A stretch of 64,000 bases of DNA. Origin: Deinococcus radiopugnans ATCC 19172 (GTDB lineage: Bacteria > Deinococcota > Deinococci > Deinococcales > Deinococcaceae). Both the position numbers and the translations under genes were made by a program. Below are positions 1 through 12,903 of the stretch, piece by piece. The notes under the pieces are model-generated. The model saw only the letters and a program-made list of their open reading frames with translations. It was not told the DNA's origin and did not search any database. The stretch is taken from the NCBI RefSeq assembly GCF_006335125.1, contig NZ_VDMO01000006.1, forward strand, positions 1-64,000. The letters are read 5' to 3'. Position 1 is the stretch's first letter. Each line of letters starts with the position of its first letter.

Positions 1-123
1 GGGGTCCATGGCGGCGGCCGTGAAGGTGATGGCGGCCGTCAGGGTGGTCTTGCCGTGGTCCACGTGACCGATGGTCCCGATGTTCACGTGCGGCTTCGTG
101 CGCGTAAAGGTTCCTTTTGCCAT
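1..123 (-). CDS. tuf: Elongation factor Tu, N-terminal part (cut by window edge)
   Basis: Only the first 41 residues are visible. They read as the start of EF-Tu: a basic N-terminus, then the P-loop GHVDHGKTT at about residues 18-26, which binds GTP. EF-Tu carries aminoacyl-tRNA to the ribosome. The ATG at 123 is preceded by a strong Shine-Dalgarno sequence (GGAGGGAG, 139-132), eight bases away. It lies downstream of fusA on the same strand, as in a str operon, but a small membrane-protein gene and about 280 bases separate it, so it probably has its own promoter. Confidence 0.97.
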   Translation of the reverse strand, partial: MAKGTFTRTKPHVNIGTIGHVDHGKTTLTAAITFTAAAMDP

Positions 124-405
124 GTTCTTTACTCCCTCCAAGTGGTGGATTCACACGCAAAATCGCCCCTTTGATCGGGCGTCCCCCGCGCATACCGCAG
201 GGTTCTGATGGGGTGACCCACATTGGGTTGATTCTCGCCAGGGCAGTGTCCCGCCGTGCTGGCACGTTGCGCTGGGAATTCCAACGCACCGAAGAAGAAG
301 GATACAGGATCAGGGGCGGGACGGCAAGGGGCCAGCACATCCTGCCTCCCCAGCCCATCTGTTCCCAGCTCAAGCACAGGCGACAGCCTGAGCCCAGATC
401 TCACC
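124..405 (-). other. tuf leader / intergenic region
   Basis: No gene or tRNA is seen here. Read on the minus strand it holds the tuf ribosome binding site (139-132) and a short hairpin (CGCCC at 164-168 with GGGCG at 177-181) followed by ATTTTG, which could be a weak attenuator. No convincing -35/-10 pair was found. Confidence 0.4.
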
Positions 406-834
406 CTAATGACGGGTGTAGGCTACCACCTGCTTGTCAAAGGCGCCGATCAGCATCACGATGCCCAGAACCGTGCCGATGGGAAAGATCAGCAGACTGA
501 AGACGCCGATTACGATGGCCGAAACGCGGCCCCAGCTGCGGCCTTCCAGGACGGCGCGGCGCGTGAAATACAGCCATAGGATCAGGATGGCCGTGATGGC
601 AAAGGAGAGCCACAGCACCCATTGCAGCTGGTCTGCCGAAAGCCCGATGGGCGGCAGGCCCGAAGTAGACGCCTGCTCGTCGAGACGAGCGAGCAGATCC
701 GTCAGGGTGGGACCGGAGAAGGGCAGCGTCAGCAGGGAAAGAGCGTTGTAAAAGACACCGATCAGCAGAGGCAGTGTCAGAAACAGCAGGCGTGGCGGCC
801 GGGGGCCGGGTTGGGGGGAAGTGGGAGCGGTCAT
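406..834 (-). CDS. Small integral membrane protein, unknown function
   Basis: A protein of 142 residues that I do not recognise. The first 14 residues are proline-rich. Hydrophobic stretches at about residues 15-38, 72-90 and 103-132 suggest three or four membrane helices; a polar loop (about 40-68) separates the first two. It sits between fusA and tuf on the same strand but is separated from fusA by a strong terminator, and it has its own -10 hexamer TACTCT (848-843) eight bases before the ATG and no Shine-Dalgarno sequence. It therefore looks like an independent, leaderless gene that entered the str region rather than a part of the translation operon. Confidence 0.8.
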   Translation of the reverse strand: MTAPTSPQPGPRPPRLLFLTLPLLIGVFYNALSLLTLPFSGPTLTDLLARLDEQASTSGLPPIGLSADQLQWVLWLSFAITAILILWLYFTRRAVLEGRSWGRVSAIVIGVFSLLIFPIGTVLGIVMLIGAFDKQVVAYTRH

Positions 835-842
835 GCCTTGCC

Positions 843-848
843 AGAGTA
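843..848 (-). promoter_or_regulatory. -10 hexamer of leaderless gene 406-834
   Basis: TACTCT ends eight bases before the ATG at 834, placing the predicted transcription start at or next to the start codon. Confidence 0.5.
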
Positions 849-888
849 CCGTGCCGGACCTGAAAACGGCAGCAAAAGAACAGCAGCA

Positions 889-926
889 AAAGAACAGGCC
901 CGCCGATCACGGCGGGCCTGTTCTTT
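889..926 (-). terminator. fusA terminator
   Basis: A perfect 16-bp stem (889-904 with 911-926, six-base loop) ends 10 bases after the fusA stop codon. On the minus strand the 3' arm ends in TTCTTT followed by TGC. Just beyond it the 13-mer AGCAAAAGAACAG occurs twice in tandem (871-883 and 884-896), the second copy running into the stem. Confidence 0.9.
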
Positions 927-936
927 CAGTGCCGGT

Positions 937-3039
<2,103 letters not shown>

Positions 3040-3194
3040 CTAGACTCCCTGATTCAGAGGGGAAGCGTGTCTCGCCCCCCGTGATTGCTGGTGAAACTAA
3101 AAAAAATGTGCGCCCGGTATTGTGCGCCCTTCACCTAAAATGGACGGCAGGAAAACCCACCGTCCAGTCTAGTACCACTGGGCGGAAAACCCGC

Positions 3195-3665
3195 TTACCA
3201 GCGGTAGTGCGCGTAGGCGCGGTTGGCTTCTGCCATGCGCTCGATATCGTCTTTTTTCTTGATCGAGCCGCCACGGCCCTGGGCGGCATCCATGATCTCG
3301 CCGGCCAGGCGCTCGATGGCGGTGCGCTCGGGGCGGCTGTCCACGGCGGCCATCATCCAGCGCAGGGTCAGGCTCTGCTGACGGCGCACGCTGACCTCGA
3401 CGGGCACCTGGTAGGTGCTGCCGCCTACGCGGCGGCTGCGCACTTCCACGCGCGGCTTGATGTTGTCGAAGGCCTGCTTGAAGATCTTCAGGGACTCCTG
3501 GCCGGTGCGCTCCTGCACGACTTTCATGGCCCCGTAGAAAATACGGCTGGCGAGGTTCTTCTTGCCGTCTTCCATGATGCGGTTGATGGTGGCGCTGACC
3601 AGCACGTCCTGATACACCAGGTCGGGCTGGAGGGGACGCACTTCTGCTCTGCGGCGACGTGCCAT
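3195..3665 (-). CDS. rpsG: 30S ribosomal protein S7
   Basis: A full-length S7 of 156 residues, which starts assembly of the 30S head by binding the 3' domain of 16S rRNA and lines the E site. The whole length matches the family, including the basic N-terminus MARRRRAEVR and the C-terminal motif EANRAYAHYRW. AAGGAG lies six bases before the ATG. It is the second gene of the str operon, 145 bases after rpsL and ahead of fusA. Confidence 0.98.
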   Translation of the reverse strand: MARRRRAEVRPLQPDLVYQDVLVSATINRIMEDGKKNLASRIFYGAMKVVQERTGQESLKIFKQAFDNIKPRVEVRSRRVGGSTYQVPVEVSVRRQQSLTLRWMMAAVDSRPERTAIERLAGEIMDAAQGRGGSIKKKDDIERMAEANRAYAHYRW

Positions 3666-3779
3666 GTTGAACTCCTTAGATATTTTTGTGGTGCGCCGTG
3701 TTTAGGCGCGGATGACTTGATTCATTGGCCTGACCTCCGGCGAACATGGGTGTTCTTGCCGCAAGGGGGCGTGCCGACG

Positions 3780-3808
3780 GTTCCCCTGACTCCTGAGAGC
3801 AGGGGAAC
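3780..3808 (-). terminator. Hairpin between rpsL and rpsG
   Basis: A perfect 9-bp stem (GTTCCCCTG at 3780-3788, CAGGGGAAC at 3800-3808) begins two bases after the rpsL stop codon. No U-tract follows on the minus strand, so it is more likely a processing or 3'-stabilising hairpin, or a partial attenuator, than a full terminator. Confidence 0.55.
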
Positions 3809-3810
3809 GT

Positions 3811-4194
<384 letters not shown>

Positions 4195-4431
4195 GGTGAA
4201 TCACTCCTCGTGTTCGGTGTTCCGAAAAGACATGCGGCTTGCTCGGAAAGTAGGGCCAGCCCACGCGTACGGGGCCGGGCGACGGGTTGACAGGTGAAGC
4301 TTTGAGGTGATCACGCACTCCTGGCGCACTTGCGGGGCTGTCAGCATCAGCCTTAAGGTGACTTGCCGGAGCGGCATGCCGAAAAACTCCACGCGGTGCA
4401 ACCCTGGACCGGGGCAGTTTTCAACCTTCGC
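4195..4431 (-). promoter_or_regulatory. Long leader of the str operon
   Basis: From the -10 hexamer at 4437-4432 to the rpsL start there are about 230 bases with no convincing gene. A possible 66-codon reading frame (4401-4201) has no family resemblance. The leader may hold a regulatory structure for ribosomal protein control; none was identified. Confidence 0.45.
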
Positions 4432-4461
4432 ATATTACGCCTGCAGGCAGCGGGGACGCAA
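4432..4461 (-). promoter_or_regulatory. str operon promoter
   Basis: On the minus strand TTGCGT (4461-4456), an 18-base spacer and TAATAT (4437-4432) form a good sigma-70-type promoter ahead of rpsL. Confidence 0.65.
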
Positions 4462-4478
4462 GAGGGCCCGTGGAACAG

Positions 4479-5030
4479 TCAGCTGAAGCTCTCCGGAAGG
4501 TAGGTTTCACGGCCCTGGGTGGTTTTCACGTAGGCGCTGCGGCCCAGGTAAATGGCGGCCTCGCCCAGGAACAGTTGCCGGTCATCGTAGAAGGCCGGAT
4601 CGTGGCGAACCTCCAGCACCTCGCCCACGAACAGGTCATGGTCCCCGGTAGGAACGGTCTGAGTCACGCGGCAGCGGTAATGCAGGTACGCGTCGGCCAG
4701 GGCCAGCGGCGCATCGGGCAGGGTGTCGAGACCCAGCCGGGCCAGTTTGTCCTGCTGTGGCAGGTCATGCAGCGACAGCACCCCCGTGCCCTGGATCGGC
4801 TTTGAGAGCGAGGCCGGCAGGAAGTTGATGCCAAACGTACCGCTCTGTGTCACCAGCCCATGCGTGGCCCGCTCCCGCCCGATCAGCACCCCGTAGAGCG
4901 GCGGCTGGGCGCTCAGGGCGGTGTGCCAGCCGGCGGCCATCACGTTGCGGACCCCGCCGTGTTCCGCCGTGACCAGCGCCACCGTGCCGGGGTAGTAACC
5001 GAAAAACTGCGTGCCTGTCTCGCTGAGCAT
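4479..5030 (-). CDS. Flavin reductase family protein (FMN-binding split barrel)
   Basis: A 183-residue protein of the flavin reductase-like family, whose members bind FMN and use NAD(P)H to reduce flavin or act as small oxidoreductases. The N-terminal GYYPGTVALVT strand, the AAGWHTALSAQPP segment, GTFGINFLP and the late GDHDLFVGEVLEV strand follow the order of this fold. I chose ATG 5030 over the GTG at 5063: TATCCT (5043-5038) ends seven bases before 5030, so the transcript would be leaderless, and neither start has a Shine-Dalgarno sequence. It stands alone after the str promoter on the same strand. The partner monooxygenase, if any, is not nearby. Confidence 0.82.
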   Translation of the reverse strand: MLSETGTQFFGYYPGTVALVTAEHGGVRNVMAAGWHTALSAQPPLYGVLIGRERATHGLVTQSGTFGINFLPASLSKPIQGTGVLSLHDLPQQDKLARLGLDTLPDAPLALADAYLHYRCRVTQTVPTGDHDLFVGEVLEVRHDPAFYDDRQLFLGEAAIYLGRSAYVKTTQGRETYLPESFS

Positions 5031-5037
5031 GAGGGGC

Positions 5038-5043
5038 AGGATA
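5038..5043 (-). promoter_or_regulatory. -10 hexamer of leaderless flavin reductase gene
   Basis: TATCCT ends seven bases before the ATG at 5030. Confidence 0.5.
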
Positions 5044-5085
5044 GCGGGCGGGGGCTGTGGCACAGGTAGAGAGGTTGAAGTGTTC

Positions 5086-5562
5086 CTACTGGCGTGTCAG
5101 TTCCAGTTGCCCGCTGTTGAAATCGGACCGTTCCCACTGCCCGGCCACGCAGACATCGTGGTTCACGAAACCGCTGCCGCCTGCGCCGTTGTACCGGCTG
5201 ACGTTGTAGAACGTGACCATCACGCCGTAATGGTCCGTGAAGCCGCCAGGGCAGGCGCTGCCACTGCCCAGGTCAGCGGTGGCATTGACGACCACCGGAC
5301 TGGCCTTGTAGACGCTGCGCGTTCCCGTCAGGGCGTAGCTGTCGCCCGTGACACGGCTTTTGACCGTGCCCGTCACCGCGAGATCCTTTTCCACAATGGT
5401 GACGTCCAGCAGGGCTCTGTCGTTGTTCAGGCCCACCAGCCGCCCGGTGTACTTGCCGTTCACGTCAATGTCGGCGTCGTTGGGGATGGGCGAGAAGGCG
5501 TTGCAGGCAGACAGCAGAGTGGCGCTCAGGCCAAGAGCCAGCCTGGAAGGCAGGAGCCGCAT
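5086..5562 (-). CDS. Lipoprotein, unknown function
   Basis: A 158-residue protein with a signal peptide ending in the lipobox LSAC (Cys20), so it should be lipid-anchored to the outside of the cell membrane. The mature part is rich in beta-strand patterns (alternating polar and hydrophobic residues) and carries three further cysteines, at about 104, 136 and near the C-terminus region FVNHDVCVAGQW; I know no family for it. TATGAT (5573-5568), close to consensus, ends five bases before the ATG, so the message is probably leaderless. It is divergent from gltX, 70 bases between the start codons. Confidence 0.8.
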   Translation of the reverse strand: MRLLPSRLALGLSATLLSACNAFSPIPNDADIDVNGKYTGRLVGLNNDRALLDVTIVEKDLAVTGTVKSRVTGDSYALTGTRSVYKASPVVVNATADLGSGSACPGGFTDHYGVMVTFYNVSRYNGAGGSGFVNHDVCVAGQWERSDFNSGQLELTRQ

Positions 5563-5567
5563 AGAGC

Positions 5568-5573
5568 ATCATA
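5568..5573 (-). promoter_or_regulatory. -10 hexamer of leaderless lipoprotein gene
   Basis: TATGAT ends five bases before the ATG at 5562. Confidence 0.5.
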
Positions 5574-5619
5574 AGCATGGCGGGCAGGCGCACGGCAACG
5601 CCCCTCTCCCCACGGCCCG

Positions 5620-5625
5620 TATTCT
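5620..5625 (+). promoter_or_regulatory. -10 hexamer of leaderless gltX
   Basis: TATTCT ends seven bases before the ATG at 5633; there is no Shine-Dalgarno sequence. Confidence 0.55.
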
Positions 5626-5632
5626 GTGCCTC

Positions 5633-7066
5633 ATGTCTTCATCCCAGCCCACCGTGACCCGTATCGCCCCCAGTCCCACCGGGGACCCGCATGTGGGCAC
5701 CGCCTATATCGGTCTGTTCAACTTCGTCCTGGCGCGGCAGGGGGGCGGCAAGTTCATCCTGCGCATTGAGGACACGGACCGCAACCGCTACGTCCCCGAC
5801 AGCGAGAAGCGCATCTTCCAGATGATGCAGTGGTTGAACCTGACGCCCGACGAATCGCCCTTGCAGGACGGCCCCAACGGTCCCTACCGCCAGTCCGAGC
5901 GCACCGAGTTGTACGGCCAGCACGCCCGGCAACTGGTGGAAGGCGGCCACGCCTACTACGCCTTCGAGACCCCCGAGGAACTGACTGCATTGCGCGAGCA
6001 GGCGCAGGCGGACGGCACGGTCATCGCCGTGCCCAGCCGTGACCTCGACCCCGCCGAGGCGCGGCGGCGGGTGGCGGCGGGCGAGGCCGCCGTCGTTCGG
6101 CTGAAGGTGCCGCGTGACGGCGAAACCGTGGTCAATGATCTGCTGCGCGAGCCGATCCATTTTCGGAACGCCGAGATCGACGACAAGGTGCTGCTCAAGG
6201 CCGACGGTTACCCCACCTACCACCTGGCAAACGTGGTGGACGATCACCTGATGGGCGTGACCGACGTGGTGCGCGCCGAGGAATGGATCACCAGCACGCC
6301 GATTCACGTCCTGCTGTACCGCGCCTTTGGCTGGGACACGCCCCGCTTCGCACACATGCCGCTACTGCGAAACGCCGACAAATCCAAGATCAGCAAGCGC
6401 AAGAACCCCACCAGCGTCGAGTGGTACATGGATCAGGGCTACCTGCCTGAAGCGATGCTGAACTTCCTGGCGACGATGGGCTGGACCCACCCGGACGGCA
6501 CCGAAATCTTCGATCTGGACGAGTTTCAGCGCACTTTCCGGCTGGAGGACGTGACGCTGGGCGGCCCGGTTTTCGATCAGGACAAGTTGCGCTGGTACAA
6601 CGGCAAGTATTTGCGTGAAGTCCTGAGCGAGAAAGAGGTAACCAAACGGCTGCACGATTTCCTGCTGGCCCACAAGTCTGAGCTGCCGCTGGACGCCTAT
6701 TTCCGGGCCGTGACCCGGCTGCTGATTCCACGCATCGAGGTGTTCAGCGACTTCCTGGACAAGACAGGTTACTTCTGGTCCGAAGATTACCCGGTCAACG
6801 AGAAGGCGCAGAAGGCCATCGACGGCGCGCGGGAACTGCTGCCGGAGCTGGCGGGACGCCTCAAGAACCTGCCTCAGTGGGATGCGGAGAACATCAGCGC
6901 CCTGTTTCACGCTTTCGCCGAGGAAAAGGGCCTGAAGCTGGGCAAGGTCATGCCCCCGGTGCGCGCCGCCGTGGCCGGGACGCTGGAAAGCCCCGATCTG
7001 CCGCAGATGCTAGAGGCGTTGGGCCGCGAGCGCGTGGCGGCGCGGGTGGAACGGGCGGCACACTGA
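5633..7066 (+). CDS. gltX: Glutamyl-tRNA synthetase
   Basis: A 477-residue class I synthetase that charges tRNA-Glu. The HIGH-type signature is HVGT at residues 20-23 after APSPTGDP, and the KMSKS-type signature is KISKR at 252-256; the C-terminal helical anticodon-binding part is complete. An open frame continues 95 codons upstream, but the ATG at 5633 starts the conserved domain and lies seven bases after a TATTCT hexamer, so the longer form is rejected. Whether it also charges tRNA-Gln cannot be told from this sequence alone. Confidence 0.97.
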   Translation: MSSSQPTVTRIAPSPTGDPHVGTAYIGLFNFVLARQGGGKFILRIEDTDRNRYVPDSEKRIFQMMQWLNLTPDESPLQDGPNGPYRQSERTELYGQHARQLVEGGHAYYAFETPEELTALREQAQADGTVIAVPSRDLDPAEARRRVAAGEAAVVRLKVPRDGETVVNDLLREPIHFRNAEIDDKVLLKADGYPTYHLANVVDDHLMGVTDVVRAEEWITSTPIHVLLYRAFGWDTPRFAHMPLLRNADKSKISKRKNPTSVEWYMDQGYLPEAMLNFLATMGWTHPDGTEIFDLDEFQRTFRLEDVTLGGPVFDQDKLRWYNGKYLREVLSEKEVTKRLHDFLLAHKSELPLDAYFRAVTRLLIPRIEVFSDFLDKTGYFWSEDYPVNEKAQKAIDGARELLPELAGRLKNLPQWDAENISALFHAFAEEKGLKLGKVMPPVRAAVAGTLESPDLPQMLEALGRERVAARVERAAH

Positions 7067-7088
7067 GGAAGCGAAAAATATAGAACCG

Positions 7089-7117
7089 GGCGGGGTGGGG
7101 AGCAGGTTGGCCCCGCC
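7089..7117 (+). terminator. Possible gltX terminator hairpin
   Basis: GGCGGGG (7089-7095) pairs with CCCCGCC (7111-7117) 22 bases after the gltX stop. The tail is TCTTGGT, not a clean U-tract, so this is a weak call. Confidence 0.4.
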
Positions 7118-7200
7118 TCTTGGTATGTGTCGTGGCGCAGGATCGTGGCGTCTCAGGGCCATCAGGGGATCGGCCTTGATCGCCTTTCCATTTCCCATAA

Positions 7201-7228
7201 TGAATAGTTGACTCCAGAGAACTGTTTA
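7201..7228 (+). promoter_or_regulatory. Candidate MarR operator
   Basis: TGAATAGTT (7201-7209) and AACTGTTTA (7220-7228) form an inverted repeat matching at 7 of 9 positions around a 10-base centre. It covers the -35 box and much of the spacer of the marR promoter, the expected place for autorepression. Confidence 0.45.
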
Positions 7229-7236
7229 CCTAGAAT
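7208..7236 (+). promoter_or_regulatory. marR-exporter promoter
   Basis: TTGACT (7208-7213), a 17-base spacer and TAGAAT (7231-7236), one of the two best promoters in the window. The -10 ends six bases before the ATG, so the message should be leaderless. Confidence 0.8.
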
Positions 7237-7242
7237 ACACAG

Positions 7243-7721
7243 ATGCCTCCGCCCCCTGCCTCTTCCCTGGTCCCATCCTTGAGTACCGAACAGGTGGGCC
7301 GTTTCATGGGCGCACTGTGGCGTTTCGGGCGCTCGTTCAGACAGGAGCTGGACGCGCTGCTGCTCGCTCAGGGCGAGCTGGATTCGCCGCGCTTCAACGT
7401 CTTGCAGGGCATCCGCAGCGGCCACAGCTACCCCAAGGCCCTGGCCGCCCACCTGCACATGCCGCCCACCCTGCTCAGCCGTTATCTGGATCAGCTGTGC
7501 AAGCAGAACCTGATCGAGCGTCAGATCGACACGGAAGACTCGCGCCGCATCCACCTGAACCTGACGCCAGAAGGCGAACGGCTGGCGGCCAGCGTGATTC
7601 AGTCCTTTCTTGGTCTGGCCGCCGCCCGGATGCACGACATCGATCCCGAACGTCTGGGCGTCCTGACCGCCCTCCTTGAACAGCTCGACGCCCCGCCTTC
7701 CACCCCTTCCCAGGAGAACGC

Positions 7722-7725
<4 letters not shown>
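7243..7725 (+). CDS. MarR family transcriptional regulator
   Basis: A 160-residue winged-helix regulator. The pattern [43 protein letters not shown] (helix-turn-helix, about 60-90) and the wing [19 protein letters not shown] is typical of MarR, which dimerises and releases DNA when it binds a phenolic or lipophilic compound or is oxidised. The stop codon overlaps the ATG of the drug exporter (ATGA), so both are made from one message; the regulator most likely represses this pair through the inverted repeat over its promoter. No cysteine is seen in a sensing position except Cys near residue 86. Confidence 0.92.
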
Positions 7726-9776
<2,051 letters not shown>

Positions 9777-9793
9777 GCTTTCCATCCCTCCAG

Positions 9794-9825
9794 AGGCGGT
9801 CAGACGAAATGGTCTGGCCGCCTTT
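9794..9825 (+). terminator. Terminator of marR-exporter operon
   Basis: A 12-pair stem (9794-9805 with 9812-9823, one G-U pair) 18 bases after the stop codon, followed by a short T run. Confidence 0.65.
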
Positions 9826-9879
9826 GTGCGTGGCCGGGAAGAGAGGCCCCGGAGGAACGCCCGTCACCCTGCCTCCCCG

Positions 9880-9885
9880 TATACT
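9880..9885 (+). promoter_or_regulatory. -10 hexamer for the Asp23-FakA operon
   Basis: TATACT ends 10 bases before the GTG at 9896, so the predicted leader is only a few bases long. Confidence 0.5.
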
Positions 9886-9895
9886 GGCCGGTACT

Positions 9896-10226
9896 GTGAC
9901 TGGCTCTATAAACATTTCCGAGGCGGCGCTGGCCTCGTTGATCGGGCTGACCGCCCACGAGATTCCCGGCGTGGTGGGCATGGCCCCCGCCAACCTGAAA
10001 GAAGGGATTTCCCGCGTGCTGGGCCGCGCCAACGTCAGCGACGGCGTGGTGATCGGCCGGGAGAAGGAAAGCGGCACGTACACCGCAGACCTGTACATCG
10101 TCGCGGCCTACGGCGTCAGCATTCCCACGGTGGCGCGCAATATCGTCGAGCGCGTGGAACACGTCGTCAAGAATCTGGCCGGCATCGAGCTGAGCGCCAC
10201 CCGCGTCCATGCGGTGGGGGTTCAGC

Positions 10227-10234
<8 letters not shown>
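9896..10234 (+). CDS. Asp23/Gls24 family envelope stress protein
   Basis: A 112-residue protein of the Asp23/Gls24 (DUF322) family: ISEAALASLIGLTAHEIPGVVGM near the start and ADLYIVAAYGVSIPTVARNIVERV in the second half. Such proteins are small cytoplasmic or membrane-associated proteins; in many Firmicutes they precede the DAK2/FakA gene as here. I chose GTG 9896 because it begins the conserved domain and follows TATACT closely; an open frame runs further upstream but has no homology-like sequence. It overlaps the next gene. Confidence 0.88.
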
Positions 10235-11831
<1,597 letters not shown>

Positions 11832-11878
11832 TGGAGGAGCGGTGCTGCCTGCCGTGTGCGGGGCAGGCCAGTCCGCGT

Positions 11879-12859
11879 TCACTCCACGAAGATGTCCAGC
11901 GGCAGGAAGGCGCTGACTGTGTAGTTCGGCGCGTCCACCACCTGACTGATCTTGAGGTCGGCGCACGCGCTGGACAGCACGTAGGCCTGTTCCAGACTCA
12001 GGCCGCGCGCGGTCAGCCGCCGCAGCAGGGCGCGCAGGGCGGTGCGGGCCGCGGTCATCAGGTCTGGATCGTGGCCGGTGGTGGCGTGCCAGCGCGAGCT
12101 GCTGCCGCCGTGTGTGGGCGTAACGAACTCTGGCGTGGTCAGCCCTGCGTCTTTTTCCAGACCCAGGCGCAGCGTGATCTGGCCGGCCGTCTCGATGCCG
12201 GTGCCCGACAGTTCGCCGTCGCCCTGCGCGGCGTGCAGGTCACCCACCGAGAACAGCGCGCCGGGCACCTCAACCGGCAGGTACAGCGTGGCGCCCGCCA
12301 CCAGTTGCCGGATGTCCATGTTGCCGCCCACCTGCCGGGGCGGCGCGGTGGGATGCGGGCCGTCCGCAGCGGGCGCCACCCCGATCACGCCGGGAAAGGG
12401 AGCCAGCGGCAGGCGGATCCCCGGCAGAAAGTCGGTGTGGGTGCCCGGGCGCAGGTCCCAGAAATGCGTGTAGGGTTGCAGGCCCTCGTCGGCCAGTACG
12501 GCATCCAGCAGGCCGATGCCGTTGGGGCGGCAGGCCGTCCAGCCCCACGCGGCAGTTCTGACCTCCAGAATCTCGACTTTCAGGGCGTCGCCGGGCTGCG
12601 CGCCTTCCACGACCACCGGGCCGGTCAGCGGGTGGCCGCGCGGCGCATTCCGCGCGGGAAATGTGTCGGCGCGGATCAGGGCGTCCAGTTCGGCAGGAGC
12701 CTCCAATTCACCCGCCCCCACCCGCCGCGCCACCCCACCGTCGGAGGCGTCCAGCGTATCGAGTGTCACGGTGTCGCCGGGCCGCACCCGCAGCGCAGGC
12801 GACAGCGTGCGGTCCCAGACGGTGTGGATGTGCTCGGCGCTCAGGTGGTGGTGGGCCAT
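11879..12859 (-). CDS. Acetamidase/formamidase family protein
   Basis: A 326-residue member of the FmdA/AmdA family of metal-dependent amidases that hydrolyse formamide or acetamide to ammonia and the acid. Family landmarks are the early RVRPGDTVTLDTLD, HPLTGPVVVEGAQPGD, the middle VGGNMDIRQLVAGATLYLPV and SVGDLHAAQGDGEL, and the late DLKISQVVDAPNYTVSAFLP. ATG 12859 is used; TAGCCT ends seven bases upstream, so the message is probably leaderless, and the 100 extra upstream codons that stay open have a composition like non-coding GC-rich DNA. It is divergent from murF with 44 bases between start codons. Confidence 0.9.
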   Translation of the reverse strand: MAHHHLSAEHIHTVWDRTLSPALRVRPGDTVTLDTLDASDGGVARRVGAGELEAPAELDALIRADTFPARNAPRGHPLTGPVVVEGAQPGDALKVEILEVRTAAWGWTACRPNGIGLLDAVLADEGLQPYTHFWDLRPGTHTDFLPGIRLPLAPFPGVIGVAPAADGPHPTAPPRQVGGNMDIRQLVAGATLYLPVEVPGALFSVGDLHAAQGDGELSGTGIETAGQITLRLGLEKDAGLTTPEFVTPTHGGSSSRWHATTGHDPDLMTAARTALRALLRRLTARGLSLEQAYVLSSACADLKISQVVDAPNYTVSAFLPLDIFVE

Positions 12860-12866
12860 GGCGCAC

Positions 12867-12895
12867 AGGCTAGCGGTATTGGGGGGCGATATTCT
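12867..12895. promoter_or_regulatory. Divergent, interlocked promoters of amidase and murF
   Basis: TAGCCT for the amidase occupies 12872-12867 (minus) and TATTCT for murF occupies 12890-12895 (plus). The 17 bases between them put each -10 hexamer exactly where the -35 box of the other promoter would be. Confidence 0.6.
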
Positions 12896-12903
12896 GCACG
12901 GCG

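Noticed and set aside
4201..4401. 66-codon frame upstream of rpsL
   Set aside because: No family resemblance; it lies in the leader between a good promoter and rpsL, and its end would interfere with the rpsL ribosome binding site.
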